Shown here: positions 49,601 through 63,524 of the stretch, in pieces
Layout of the letters: each line of letters opens with the position of its first letter
How positions within the stretch are numbered: the stretch's first letter is position 1
Assembly: GCA_033060915.1 (NCBI GenBank)
Contig: CM065399.1
Location: 14,577,501-14,641,500, forward strand
DNA from: Euryodendron excelsum
Taxonomy: Eukaryota > Streptophyta > Magnoliopsida > Ericales > Pentaphylacaceae
Direction: 5' to 3'
DNA length: 64,000 nt
Translations under genes and position numbers: made by a program
The notes under the pieces: model-generated
Database searches by the model: none
What the model was told of the DNA's origin: nothing
What the model saw: the letters and a program-made list of their open reading frames with translations, nothing else

Positions 49601-52600
49601 AGGAATTTCATTGAAGGGAGAAATCAGTCTAAGCCTTCAAAATGGGTTTCCAAGGCAAAAAGGTGAGGCTCCCTCGAAGCAATGGTATTTGCAATAGAAT
49701 AAACAAGTGAACTACTAATAATCCGTGCACATGATTTTCCTTTTTTTAAAGTAGTAACACATACACATGATGGAAAGTCTAAAAACAGATAAAGCTTTAA
49801 CATGGCAAGCTAACCATGCCAAAACCAAAATTACTAAAAGCATGGGAAAAGAAAAGGAGAAGAAGACCAGAATTGATAATTACATCATCAAATGCCTGAG
49901 ATTTTTTATCCAACTCCTGATTTAGTTCATTCAAATTTTTCTCCGCAAGAGGAATTGTTTCCTTGCCAATTTTAGTATATTCTTCGTACACCACACGAAG
50001 CTTGTCTAACTGCTGGAAGTAGGAATCAGCATTTGAAGACTCCACAGCCAACAGTTTCATATGCTCTGCAGAACTTGCAGCCTTCACTCTTTGCTGTGAT
50101 GCAAAAGAAAATATGAACTAATATTAGTGAGAACCAGAAGAGGAAAAGCAAAAACATTCAATCATACAATGAAAATGTGGTGCTACAAGCTAATACTAAA
50201 TCAACTTGGAGATTAAAAGGATGACAATTATCAACCTTTTTAACAAAACTGTCTTCCTCTTCAGCAGAGAAAGGGCGCTCACAGCAAGGACAAATATGAT
50301 GAGCACGAGCAACTCTCTCAAAAGGATCAAACATTTGTCGCATACCATCAGCGATGTTGTATTTGCTGCACAAGGTATGTCAAAAAAAATAAATAAATGA
50401 ATTGGTGCCATCAATATGAACACATGGTGTTAAGAGATTGTGTCCATCGCATGAGAAATGAATTCAAAACCAAGTACCTTTTCTGCACATCTCTTTTCTC
50501 TTTAGCCAAATCCAAAACTCGAAGATAAGCATCAATGATAGCAGACTGCTGATCCAAGGACTGGAGTTTTGATTCGATAAATCTCTTCCTGGCTGCATTC
50601 CAATCACAAAAATAAATTAATGAATCTCAATTGAGTGGCAAAATTTGATCCTATCTGCATGGAAACAATATTTTCATTTGTTTCCGTTTCCTAAGAGACC
50701 GAAATGAAACACTAGTAGAATAATGAAACTCTAGTGTTTCCATTGAAACACCACTGGAACATAGCGAAATGCACCAAAACCTAGCGCAGTATACCGAAAA
50801 AAAAAGTTTTGTTGGCACAAATTTAGAATTTTAATTAAGTATTGTACAATTTTTATCAAGAACAATGTAAAAAGGTTGTATTTTACTACATTAATACTTG
50901 TCACTTCTAAAATGTTTTCGAAACATGTTCGAAATGTTTCCGAAATGTCTCCATTCTGTGCTAATCAAAACAGCTCATTGAAACGAAATTTTGATCCTTA
51001 CATGGAAAGTAAGGGGAAGTGGTAAGTTGAATACAAAAAATTAGTGCCAATAACCTGTTTCCATTCTTGAGTTGCTGTGGCCAAGTTGCTTCCACAGATT
51101 TGAATGGCATATAGGTTAGAATTGACACTCCTACAAAATTTTTCACAATGCTTATTCCAGAATTAATGCGTTTGTTTCTTTACTTGACATTCAGTTTCTA
51201 TTAGTGGGAAGAGTGTTCCATACACAGTTTTTAATTATATATTTCCCATATTCTCCACTATATGGAAATAGTAAAATGTACAATTAATAATTGATGTAGC
51301 AAAATGAATTAAACAGGTTGACAACTTAGTTGATAAGATCATCTATAAGGCCATTGAAAAGGAAACATCATATCTATTTTTTCACCAGATATATGTATAT
51401 ACATACATGAATGTGTTACTAGCAAGTATATTTCATCTCACATTCTATACAACTAAATTGCAAATACAAGACGAATAACAGCAACCACATATGCAGAAAA
51501 GATATTACAGCCTTGACAGAACTTTAAAAGGACGAATGAGGCTCACAATCCATATCCTTGTGAAGCTTGGACAGGTTATTATTAACTTCTTGTATTTTCA
51601 TCTGCAACATATTCACCTCCTTTTCAGCTTCACGGGATTTTGAGTTCAAGTCATCAAACTCCATTCCAAGAGCCCTGCACAAAAGAAATTATATTACGAC
51701 ATACAGAATCATAATGCATTCAGAGAAGGCATAAATGATAACAGAGTTAAAGAAAACCAACATGGCCTTTCAGCCTACAGACAAACTCTTGAAACACAGA
51801 TGCTGTTTTCTTTTTCCTGAACCAAAACACGTATGTATGTATACATATATATTGGATTGTGACATGAAAATTATTTGGTTTCATTGAGATGATGAACGCT
51901 ATTATCATGGCTTAGCTTCGTGTTTCTATAAAAATATGATTATACCCACGAGTTAAGTATCCATGACAAATTGGGATTGCAGAATTAAAAAGACCAAAAA
52001 AAGGGCAAATAAAAGCAACAAAAAACGGATGCAGCCTCACTCCGACATATCACTTCTTCTTACTTAATATCCTTAAGATACTTTTGGGTGGAGGGTCTCT
52101 CAAGTATAGAACCGCCTATTGAGCTCACATGCCCAACTTGTTTGATTTCCTACACCTCATAAAGAGTTTGCCGTGATTGCTAGATTCATTTGCATCAAAT
52201 GCTGAAATAGATGTGGTGCCCTAGGCTGCTAAACGTGCTGTTCATTGCCCTTGTCACCTTGTACTCCACAGTCTGAACATACAAGTGAATTAACATTTCA
52301 GCAAGATTTTTACATCTCTGAGTGCCACCAAGTTTGAGGAAGCTTCTTTCTCTCAAACAATTCTCTTCAAGCACAGAATATAATTAGAGCACAAATGATC
52401 CTCCGAAATATTCTTGTCCAGAATCACAATGAAAAAGTACCTACACAACTCTACTACCCAAAATTTTACAGACAATTATGCCTCCTCATCCAGAGACAAA
52501 GAGCTACTAAAATAAGGCCACACTCCCAGAAACCTCCACTTTCATGTGTATCATAGGCATTGATCTTGATCACCTATTCTTAATCCCAATTCTTTCATAG

Positions 52601-53595
52601 ATGGAGGCAAGGAAGGGAGGAAGGGGCAGTACACACTCCCCACCCCCAAAAAGAAACAAGCAAAAACAACAAAATTAACAGTATGTATCAATTCCAACAC
52701 ATTTATATCTCTTTCAAGGTTATAATGAGAGAGGCTCCAGCTGGGGTTCCTTGAGTGTTCCAGTTAGCAATTCTGGGCTTACTCTTCAATGCATCCTCAG
52801 AACCAAATCACTTTTCTGCGCATAAGATCTCAAGAATCTTGTTCGCATGCTCTCATTTCGCAATTAAATGTAAACAACACTTGCGTCCTAGTCATTTTAG
52901 ATATCTTCTTTCAATCAAATTATTCACATTTATTTGTGAATGAAACTCAGAATGGAGATCAGTTAAGAAAAGTCTCTCTAATTATATTAGAACAATTTGA
53001 TTAAAGAAGTATTGTTCAATAATTATGCTCAAGGGTTAGAAACCAAAGAACTCAATAAACTTTATCCTGGAAAAATTAAAATCAAGAATAAATAAAAAAA
53101 CATTTGAGAAGTAACACTCTTAAGTCTTCAACATAGACTTCAATATCAAGAAAGGCATACAGATAACTTATGTATGGTTTTCCACTACAAAGAAGTAATC
53201 AAAGGAAAAATTAACAATAAAACCAGATTGACCATACTCAGTACACTCGCATACTGAAATCCAAAAACACTGGAGAGAGCGTTCACAAAATGAAATTTAT
53301 TTTGCCACCAATTTTACTGATTAATTGACAGATTAACTGTGACATGGAAAAAGAACTTCATGTAGAGATACCAACTTAAAGTGAAACATAATTGGTTAAC
53401 ACAACCTTAGGGCTTGAGCAATTTCTTTTTTCAAATCCTTGTCTGGAGGAAGCCTTCCTTTTAACACTCCTCTAACTCTCTCACTGTGTTCATCCATTCT
53501 GTAAAGTAAAAAGATACATCAGCTCCAAAAATAAAAAATACTAGACAGATTAAAAGATACAGAAATATACAGCCAAAGTAAAAACCAAAAGCAGT

Positions 53596-53640
<45 letters not shown>

Positions 53641-56600
53641 ACTTGCATCTTTTTATGCTTTTTCTTGTGATTTTCCAACTCTGCCTTCTTTAGAGACAGT
53701 TTGACTCTGTCCTCAGAATCAGCAGCCATGATGTCTTTCTCACGATTAAGAGCTTTAAGATTTTGCTCAATGGTATATATCTCACCCTGCTTTTGGCGTA
53801 TATTTGATTCAAATTCTCTGTCAGCAAGTTGATTTGTTTTTCTCTCAACCTCAATACGCTGCAAAGATAAAGGAAAGGTTTTAACACATAGGTTCATGTT
53901 GACAGCCAAAATTTTCTGAAACCAAAGAAAATAACTGAGAAGGTCCATCACTACCATATTCTTTTCTCTCTCGTCAATGTGTGTCAGATTCACGTTAGAA
54001 ATTTGGAGTTCGAATGAATCCCGTTCATTTTCCTTCTCTTCAATACGTTTTAGAATACCACTCTGCATGGAGTTACAAGTTAGAAAATCCGGCCTGTAAC
54101 ACAAAGGAACTGGAACTGGAAAGAGTACTAACATGTATCCTTAATCACAAACCTTGATCTCTATTTTAGCCTGTTTTTGAGCCTCAATGTCTTTCCAACG
54201 GTCATTTGCATCCATATAGCGATCCCATGCCACCTTAAGTTCTAATTCATTTGATTTCTGAAAATACCATCCCTCCCAGTCAATGATCATCATCACAGAT
54301 GACAATGTGCCTCAATATTAGTCATACACAAATTTGAAAATGCAACACATGAAGCAACAGAGGCATGGAACTTTCTCAAAGTGATGAAAATTAAGATTGT
54401 GCTCAATCTTGCAAGTTGAAACGGTTAAAAGAAACAAAGAAGAGTCATGTTTGTCCAAAAAAGTTGAGAATGATTAAAGGTTTTACCCATATCATATCCC
54501 ATTGCCTTCAAGACACAAAACAACTATTAAGATTAACTAGTAGTTCCTCTATCGAAGAGAGCATTTAATAAAACAAGTGAAGTGCTACAATTTTTCAGTG
54601 AGTTTAGAAGTCAAATTCAAGGGATGGACATGAGAAAAGAACCTAGCAAATTCCAGTGTGTTCCCCCATTTTTGACAGAAATGACAGTTTGTTCCTTCGG
54701 GCAAGCACTGACAATCAATGAAGTGTGAATCTTCCCAATACCTCCATAACTGAGATATGAGGGCCGAACACGGTTATCCAATTGAGCTAATAACTCCAAC
54801 ATCAGAACCAGCAAAGGCAATATCATCAGCATGAAGTTCACCTTCAAGTTATTTGGTCTTTCTTCCCCTAATAACTTGGAGAAACAATGATGATGATCAG
54901 ACCCTAAAGGTATATGAAAGAAGATGGAAAAGAGGAAATTTCCTTTGATAAGGGTGTTTCTACAATTTTCAATATCTGAGTTAATTTGGTCATTCTTCAA
55001 TTTCTTTAGCCCTTTTCTTATTTTGGACATGTTTGAGCCCCAGTTGGTGTGGCAAAGCCTTTCCAAATAAATACTTTAGAAAATCTTTAAACTTTATATA
55101 TGCCAGTCTTGCAGAAACATTATATAAGTTTTGCTTGATAAAGTTTTTTCAAATTTTGCTTCTTTTAATTTGAGACTCTAGAATCTTTTTGGTGAGAATC
55201 CTAGAAGGCTTTACAGAGACTCTATAGCTAATGTTTCATTCTTCTTTCCTCTTTCTTCAGCATTTTGATTTCCAGCAAAATTGTGCACACATAACAGCCA
55301 GAACCAGACCTTTCACCTTGATTTAATCTTCAAACTCTTAGGTTTTCATCCAAATACCGTTATCCCCAATTCCCCTCCCATCACAACCCTTAACTCCTTG
55401 AACTATCCTCTCTGACCATGAAATCCAGCAAGTTTAACCTTTTAGACTCAAAAAAGCCTTAAATCTTAGCCAATTTAATCCTTAAACTCTAATTTTACCC
55501 TCCCAACCGCAAAGCCCAAAATTAAAGCCCTAGCCTATTAAAGCTGACCATGGGACAACCTAAAGTTCCTGATTGAAGGCCCTGTCATGCACAAAGAACG
55601 CTTATGATCATTACCAAAGATCAGCCAGAGAAAATTTCTTAGACTGTGTTTGGTGAGTAAGTTGGAAATAGAACTAGCATGAATCCAAAGGTAAATGCAT
55701 GACTGAATGACTTGAAAATTCAGCAGGGCTAACTTAAAGCTAGTAAAGGAGTATTAAGTAATAATAAAAAGGAATAAATGCAGTAAGAAATACCTGCACT
55801 GACAATGTATAGCAGCCACCAAAGAAAAGAAAACCATGAATCCTTACTTGAACTCAAGCCAACAAAACCTTAAACCCCAATTCCTACATAAATCACCAAA
55901 CTAAGACTATGTTTTGGTTTGAAACCAGTAACTTTGGTTCCTTGATAAAAAGAGAAAATGGCAGCTGGTTTTTAGAAGGGAAGGCAAATCATTATTAACT
56001 TCTTTAGCTAAAACAACAGGACTTGGTGTGTCAAACAGACAAGCTTCAAATTTCCAACCTTATATTGTTTGGCTATGGAAAAACTTCCAATTTAAAATTT
56101 TTAACTGTGTGTATTAGTAGGAAGCATACTTTGTCCTTCTGAATACTCAATCAAAACCCTCATAAAATATAGAAAAACGAAAAGATGAAAACAAGGTAGT
56201 TGTAAGGAAAAGAAAAATAAATGCAAGCAAAAATCTTCAAAAAGGTAACATCAACATAAACAACTCCCAATTTATGCTTGAAAATACCATGTCTGAAATA
56301 ATAGGGTACAACCGTACAAGGGGTCACCAGAAAACAACAGCAACAGCAATAAAACAAACAAAGTTAGCAAGTTGCCCAAAAAGTGAAGAAAGAATAAATC
56401 ATTTTATAAAATCCAACTCCAAATAATAACAATTATACGATAATTTCGAAAAAAATTAAAGAAAAATTAGCAATTTTTGGTCTTTCTCAACCTGAGGTTT
56501 CTTCTATTCATCTCCCTTCAAAAGAAAACCCTTGATGTAAGTAGTCATTCTCTCACCCAGTTTGGCACTTCTTAGCATTCTCCTCGATGGCATCTTTGCA

Positions 56601-57979
56601 ATATCAATAAGCACACCAAATAACGCTTCAACCACTTCCTTGACAAGCTATCAACATTTGATGCGTATTGAGATACTTGCTTTCATAGGGTAAAGTTCTA
56701 TGATCATACTAGGCTGGTTTCATCTGTATTCTTCATACATGTGGGTCTCTTTTCTTTCCTTTCTTTTAATAAGTGATATAACCAAGAAGCAGCTACTGCA
56801 GACACTTCATTAAACAACGTGGGAATAACATCAACTAGAAAGTCGCAAAGAATCTCACTCAGTTATTATATGAAGGAAACTATGATAAATACAAGGGTTA
56901 TTGTAGTTATCTGGAATAATCAAAATAGAAAAATAAAACACTTTCAAACTGGCAAAAGTAGTTTTTGTAATGGAAATCATAATTCTGGAGATACCTTGAG
57001 CCTCTAGATATAAGGAGTAAGAAAGAAAGAAACAACTCGCTAAGACAGAACATGAGAGAGAGAGAGAGAGAGAGAGGACATAAAAGTAATGAAATGACAT
57101 AAAATTAAACCAAAAAAAAAAAAAGTAACCACCTTTTTATCTTCCAAGTCCTTCTCAAGATCCATTAGCCTTGATTTTGTGCGATTAGTGAGGTTCAAAG
57201 CAACTTCAATGCTGAGTGGGGTACTCGGAACAGACCCTAAATTATGCCTTGCAAAAAGCTTTTGAATCATTGAATCTCTTTCATTCTTCAAGGAGACATG
57301 AGCCTAGAGCCAAAAATAAGAATCACTTAGTAAGAAAGGCCATACCTATTGGATGTCTTCCAGTTATCAAAACATGCATAGATTCATAAACATTACTTCA
57401 GCCTCAGTTTGAAGCTTGCTGATCTCCCAGATAGATTCATTAATTGTCTGCCTAAGAAAAGAACTTTTTGTTTCTGAGTCATTCATTTCCCTCTCCAGCT
57501 TGCTAATTTTAGATTCCAAAAGTGCAATCCTTTCGTCAAACTTGGTTTTCCATTCCTTCAACTCTTCATCAGTGTCTGGCCAGCAATATAATAACTAAGT
57601 AATAACAGCTAAAATTAAAGATAATGGTTGCAGCAACACAGCATCTATGGATTGCCCCATACAAATGAAAATGCAGATTTGATCAGCATGAGCACCATAC
57701 AAGAGACAAGCAGGGTGAAATGAACATAATAATTGAATTGTTCACTGGACCTTCATTCTCCTCAGAAAGAGCTGCATATTGTTTCTGCTGCTCCTTGAAC
57801 AAAGTGCTTCTTTCAGCAGTCTTGGTAGATATCTGTTCCTGAAGTTTTCGCAAATCTTTTAATGTTACTTCAGTGTGATGGATCTTAGCATCCACATTTT
57901 GAATGTTGCTTTCTAACTCCTGCATTTGACTTTTTAATGCTTCAGTTTTCTCTTGATCCTGAGATATGCTTTCCCGAAG
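43201..57979 (-). CDS. RAD50: DNA repair protein RAD50 (MRN complex ATPase), N-terminus not seen
   Basis: SMC-like ATPase that works with MRE11 and NBS1 in the nucleus in double-strand-break sensing, repair and telomere upkeep. Exons, 5' to 3': 57979-57751, 57575-57397, 57303-57133, 54257-54153, 54062-53955, 53858-53647, 53498-53406, 51674-51547, 50592-50478, 50365-50236, 50093-49884, 48428-48220, 47958-47757, 45975-45806, 45725-45401, 44789-44664, 44581-44529, 44116-43966, 43875-43813, 43660-43527, 43438-43310, 43240-43201. All junction phases agree and give 1093 aa plus stop, against about 1316 aa for plant RAD50. Seen: coiled-coil arms; the zinc hook ICPCCERPF (near 50281-50292); the ABC signature RCSAGQK; Walker [12 protein letters not shown]; the H-loop ITHDE; and the C-terminus [11 protein letters not shown]. 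About 220 N-terminal residues with Walker A are missing from the window. The intron at 53499-53646 starts with GC. Confidence 0.97.
46574..46608. repeat. (GA)n microsatellite in a RAD50 intron
   Basis: A GA dinucleotide run preceded by an AAAAAC repeat, inside the 1781-bp intron between exons 47757 and 45975. Confidence 0.95.
50640..51000. repeat. interspersed repeat (GAAAC-rich family), copy 1, RAD50 intron
   Basis: Shares TTTCCTAAGAGACCGAAA, GAAATGCAC, AAAACAC and TTAATACTT(G/C)TCACTTCT with 60815-61145 in the same order and orientation, ending near TTTTGATCCTT. About 350 bases with no coding content. It lies in the intron between exons 51547 and 50592. Confidence 0.75.
53599..53635. repeat. 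(GA)n microsatellite in the GC-AG intron of RAD50
   Basis: Starts about 10 bases inside the 148-bp intron 53499-53646. On the gene strand it reads as a CT run close to the unusual GC donor. Confidence 0.95.
54258..57132. other. 2.9-kb RAD50 intron
   Basis: Bounded by exons 57133 and 54257 that join in frame. The interior is AT-rich and has no recognisable exon, gene or clear transposon ends. A (GA)n run lies at 57054-57076 near its 5' end on the gene strand. Confidence 0.7.
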
Positions 57980-58799
57980 CTGTGTGAACAACCTCAAATC
58001 AATGAGAACATATCCTTATATATAATCTCATCAAACCCCATACCATTGCATCTCCATTAGAAAAAGAAACAAACATCAAGCTCACACCAAAGTGTGCTTG
58101 AACAAGGACCGCTACTAATAAACAACTACATTGCCATATTAGAGTGCAACAGATAACTAAGAACCTTCACTGCACATATACACAGAGTATGCGTAAGAAA
58201 GTTGAAAATAGGACGAAGTTTTCAATAAATATATAAATCGAGGCATTATCTGTTGTGCTTCCAGCTCATGGATAAATGAAAAGGCAATTTCTTTGACAAA
58301 ACTTTTTTCTTTTTCTTTTTCTTTTTCTTTTTTTGAATTTTCTAGTTTTTGCTGCACAGCACAAACTCAATATGATATTCAGTATTGCGATGACAAACTC
58401 TATTTTACACAAAAAAACAAAGAAAAGAAAAAGAATAGCACGTCTCACAGCAGTGCCTCCAGATGTGCCAGTGATAGTTCAGTAAAGTTATCTTGACTTT
58501 GGTGATGGCAACACCACATGAGAAAAAAAGTACTAGTTTCCAAAAGCAAAAACCTTCCGCTTCAACTAAAAAGAAAATCATTTGCCCTTTTACTTCCGAA
58601 AAACTTCTTTTGAACATTATTCCGAAAGTGAGTCGTTACTCTTTTTCCCTGTTTTTAGTTCATAGAAAGGAGCAGCCTAAGCCTTGATGATTCAACCTTT
58701 CTGCTTTGTGTACAATTTAATTTTAAGGTAACAGAGAGTTGTGCATGTCCATTACTGAACTTCTGTGTGTCATAGTAAAAGAAAAGTGATAAGGGAATG

Positions 58800-59400
58800 G
58801 AAACACTTCAGAGAAGCATTGGAAACATGATGGAAACGAAGAAAAAAAAAGAAACACAAGGAAACATTTGGAAACATGAAAATAAGTTCATCCATGTATA
58901 TTTTTAAAGCTAATAAATTAATAATTGAACATATTTGAGTGCTACAATAGTTTCATCGTCATTAATTAAATGAGTCTAAGTGTTAAGTTTTATCATTATG
59001 AAATGATACCAAGTTAATGTTGGTATTATTTTTGGTATGATAATTTGAGAGTTTATGCATTGTTTTCAAGTATGTATCTGGAAATTTTGGCATAAATTAA
59101 TTATAGTGACAATAAATAAAATCTCTCATTAAATAATAAATACAACATAAATTATGATAATTGTAATAGTGAAAATAGAGAAGGATGGGAGCTACAAGCA
59201 AGGATCAAAATTGTGAAATATCTGTCGAAAAGACTCATTGTTACGAATAGGTCCTTTTCATTATGTGTTAACTGTTAATGCAAACATTGAAATTTTGGTA
59301 TTCCGCTAATGTTTCATTTTGGTTCCTTAGGAAACTTAAATGTCTCGGTTATTTCGATGGAAACAAAAGGAAAGTTTGTTCCTTGCTATAATCCCATGGA
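58800..59400. repeat. GAAAC-type repeat, inverted copy
   Basis: Read in reverse, it has TTTGTTTCCATCGAAA, GAGACATTTAAGTTTCCTAAG and AATTTTGATCCTTGC, matching the order of blocks in the copies at 50640 and 60815. The centre has diverged or carries extra sequence. Confidence 0.55.
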
Positions 59401-60814
59401 TTGTAGTAACTTATAAAAGCAACTGATGAGACTAGTTAGGGTATCCTTAACGCTTCAAAGAAGCATTTGCAGGCTTTAAAAAGAATTGCTCCCAAGGTCC
59501 AAATCCTTGTGTTGGCACGAGTGACCTTACTGAGGACCACCAAGGAGATCTTGCTTAATCAAAATTCCAGCCAAGTAATTCTTATATCATTTTATCTAGA
59601 ATAAAATGCTGTCTGTTTAGATACATTTTTTCTTTTAATGTTTTGTTGATACCCTTGTATTTTGCATATGTCCTAGTAGCCCATGGATTTCCTTCATGCC
59701 AACAGAAATTCATGTTCAGCAAACTCCTGTAGCTTTAGATAGATTTCAAATTTAATAGTTTTAAATCTGTTGTCTCTGATGCTGGTTTTCAGCCTTTCTA
59801 AGGCCAGCAGCCTATATACATCTCTACATACGCGTTGAATCCAGCAAGAGTGCTTTAATACGAGTACAAAATGTCAATAAACCAATGTAGCATCATACAA
59901 AGTGTTAAAAACACAAAAATAAGACTCAAATTAACCCTTAGCTTCATTAGACCACGCCCTAAGCATGCTGTGTGAAATTCCAAATTTGCCCTTTTCTTCT
60001 TTATAGCCTTTGCATCATACACTACTATGGTTTCAAGAAATAAGATAACACTTTGAGTTTCTTTCAAGGCTGCTGGCGAAGTTTGGCCATAAGTAAGACA
60101 GAAACAAAATCTTAGTGTGAGCAAATTCAAGCTTGCATTACTGGTAGATTAAAATCATCAGCAAGTGGTTCCATTCCCAGCTACCAACTTCAAACAACTG
60201 ATGCAACACATTGACTTGATCATTGTAGTATTATTCATTGATACCAAGTTTGATTTACAGTTGCTTGTCATATTAAATTCACCATATATCCAAACATATT
60301 CCAGACCTGTTCTGTTTTCTAAGTTTGGGGATGTTTTTTCCATTTTGAGCCTGGACAAATTTGAAATAAATCTTTATGAGAACAATAGATTGTACAAAAG
60401 AACTTCCAGAGTTGTACATTAGACTTCTAGGCACTAGCAAACTTCTACATCTAAGAAAACGTTCTTGAACCATCCACTAACCCTCAGACAGTTGACTACT
60501 CTTGTTTATAAGCCCAAATTAAATAAAATATTCAGCTGCTCATTTCATGTTTGTGAGATAAAGACTATAACTGTCCTCCGATAGCACTATCTATAGATGC
60601 AAACTAGCTCATTGATTCTTTCTAAAGAAACCCAGTGTTTCCATTGTATTTTGTATTAACCAATGACTCTTGGGTCCAAGCGTAATGGCTGAGCTCTGAA
60701 AAGCCCCAGTTGAGATGTGAAGTGATCAACACTTAGGAAGTAATATTAAAGGAGGTAAACATTAATTCTACCAAAGGAAAAAAAATCATACATACCCTCA
60801 ATCACAAATTAGGA

Positions 60815-61145
60815 ATAAAAAATTTTCATTTGTTTCCATCGAAACGGCCAAAACATTTCTGTTTCCTAAGAGACCGAAACAAAACACTAGTGAAATAACA
60901 AAACTCTATTGCTTCCATCAAAATATACCGGAAAATAGAGAAATGCACTAAAACACAACTTTATATACCGAAACAATAAGTTATTTCAACATAACCTTAG
61001 AATTTAACGGAAAAGTTTTATCAAGAGAGTAATAAAAGATTGCATTTACTATATTAATACTTCTCACTTCTGAAATGTTTCCAAAACGTTCCCGTTTCCG
61101 TGCAAATTGAAACATCACACCAAAATGAAATATTAATCCTTGATT
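60815..61145. repeat. GAAAC-type repeat, copy 2
   Basis: TTTGTTTCCATCGAAACGG, TTTCCTAAGAGACCGAAAC, GAAATGCACTAAAACAC and TAATACTTCTCACTTCTGAAA align with the RAD50 intron copy at 50640-51000 in direct orientation. Confidence 0.75.
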
Positions 61146-63164
61146 GCAAAAGATAAATTTATGAAGCCTCTGCATCTAGTAACCTTCCTGCCTCTAACAC
61201 AATTGCCATTATCAAAAGAATTAGATTATAACTCAACCCTCCTCTGAAGAGAAGTATTATTGCTCATTGAACAAAATTCTAGTTATCAAATTCCACTTCC
61301 TCTCAATTTCTTGAGTTGTTTCCTTCTTCCGCCCAACTGGCTATATCTGCAAATTCACAACTCCAGAAAATCAAATTCCCGATCTACACCCAATACCAAA
61401 ATTCCTGTTTTTTTTTACCTCATGCTAACCACAAGATAAACTCCAAGCCCAAGGACAAATAAATCAATAAATAAGATCATGAAAATAGCAAATTTTTATT
61501 AATTTTCCCAAAAAAATACTAAACAATTTTAGTCATTCCATAACCTAGCCAAAGAGCTCACATATGCATAGTGTCGCGCCCTGATTTTCGCCCCAAGTCT
61601 AAGTCTTGACTCGGACAAAACCCGATACTCTTTATGCCAGAACTCACCCTTCTAAGAGGATAAGTATGACGGGGTTTGAACTTGAAATTGATTTGATTAA
61701 AGGCTTTTTTGAAAAAGGTTTGGAGTCGCCACCTAACATGGTTAAAGGTGTGTTAGGTAACCTAAAGTTGTTTAGCAACCTTTGAAAATGTTTTAAGCCC
61801 TTTTGAAAAATGAATTCCGTTTTGGTCTTTAAAATAGAGATCTATAGTCAAGGGATTGGTTACGTGTAGGAAAGATATCCTAAGATCATTACCCTACCCC
61901 GCCCTTGCGATAGCTATATGTCTATTCATCCTATATTCACTTACTTGAATCTTCAGTTCCTAAATGTCCACTTATATCCACTTGAAAAAGTTTTGAAGAA
62001 GGGTTTGTCATCACTTTTTGTACGTATGAATGCATGACGCAATTTGAAGAAAGTTTGAAAGAAACTTGGGGTTGGATTTTGAAAAGGGGTATTTGAGTTT
62101 GAAAAGGGGTTATGACTGCACCTATGAAGGTTGCCTACGTATCTCATTTGACGAGAATTAGGTCATTCATAATTCGGACTCAAGTCCGATAGAAAATAGG
62201 AGTATTGGGGCCTTTGAAAAGTTTTGAAGACTCATTGAGATCTTGTTTTGAAAAAGAGAACTAGAGAGTTTTTTACTCGAAATTTGGAAATAACTCGAGA
62301 GAGTTTTGAACTGAAATTGGATGTTGGCATATTTTTGAAATAGAACTTGAAGGTTTTGAAAATGCTTTTGAAATGAGATTTTGGAGAGTTTTGGAAAACA
62401 CTTTTTAGAAAAGGCGTTAGGAGCTTCCTTTAGATCATTTTGAAATGCTTTTGAAGGTAACTCAAGAGAGATTTGGAAAGTTTTGGCAACTTAATTAGGA
62501 ATTTTTGAAAAGGGATTTGGACTGGTAAAAACTCTTGTGAGCTTGTCTTGAAAAGATTTTTTTGGAAATAGTTTTTTAACACCTTAGGAAAGGTATGGTG
62601 CTGTTTCTTTGCCTTTAAGAGATTAGTTAATTGAGATCTAAGCACCTTTAAGGCTATGAGTTTTGGAAAACATTATAAAAAAAAAGGGCTAGAAACTTCC
62701 CTTGTTTGAATATCTCACTCGATCTTGGACAACCCTAACCATAGAAGACCTAGGGTTGTTTCAAGAATATGATGTTTGAAAATAGTTTTTGAAAAAAAGT
62801 TTTGCAAAACACTTAGGGTTTGAAACCCTAATATGAACCTCATAGGTTTCATTTAATGTATCACTTTCCTTATAAAACCCTAACCATGAAAGGGTTAGAA
62901 TCACCTTAAGGTTGCGAGTTTTTTAAATCATTTTTTAAAATATTTCTGTGAAAAATGGCAAGTGTGTAGCCATTTTGGGTTGAGACAAGTTCGCGACAGC
63001 TTTTGAAAACATTTTTTGAGTGGAGTAGTGGAGTATTTTGAAAAGACTTTTGGATTAAGATTTTTGAAAACTCCAAGGAGTGAGAGGTTTTTGAAAACAT
63101 ATTTTGAAAAAATCATTTTAGTTGAAAAGATCATTTGAAAAGAGGTTTAGAGTTGGAGTATTGA

Positions 63165-63435
63165 AGGCATCTAACCTTGGTTAAGGTAAACTAGGGTTAA
63201 AGTAACCTAGGGTTGATTAGGGTTAGGTTAACCTATGGTTGGATGAACTAGGGTTAACTAACTAGGGTTAGGTTGACCTAGAGTTAGACAAACTATGGTT
63301 TGGTAGACCTAGGGCTTTGGAAGGTAGTTTTAAAAAGTGGTTTAAGGTTAGGGTTTGGCCCTAGTGGTTAGATTGACCTAGGGTTGGACCACCTAGGGCT
63401 TGGTTGACCTAGGGTTAGACCTCCTAGGGTTTAGA
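63165..63435. repeat. degenerate CCTAGGGTT(A/G)G repeats, telomere-like
   Basis: Many irregularly spaced copies of ACCTAGGGTT and AACTAGGGTTA with spacers of variable length. The motif contains AGGGTT, as do plant telomere repeats, but spacing and sequence are irregular. Confidence 0.75.
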
Positions 63436-63524
63436 GGGTAGCTTTATGCATGCACTTTAAAAGGAAATTTGGAAAATCAATCATTTTATGTGAGAAAATA
63501 TATTAATTTATGTTGAAAAAGGAA

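Larger units (their letters stand above)
57980..61571. other. DNA 5' of the visible RAD50 exons: intron or disrupted region
   Basis: No RAD50 exon encoding the missing ATPase head (Walker A) was found here on the minus strand. The exon ending at 57979 begins at a clean acceptor in phase 0, so splicing from a further upstream exon is expected. The region carries a (TTTTTC)n run near 58304-58335, two GAAAC-type repeats and otherwise plain AT-rich DNA. Confidence 0.55.

Noticed and set aside
53599..53635. Read-through coding of the GA repeat as part of RAD50
   Set aside because: Reading through gives a SLSLSL tract and a stop. Splicing at the GC donor restores the conserved sequence exactly.
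63165..63435. Interstitial telomere repeat
   Set aside because: The AGGGTT motifs are irregularly spaced and mixed with CCTAGG spacers; there is no TTTAGGG array.
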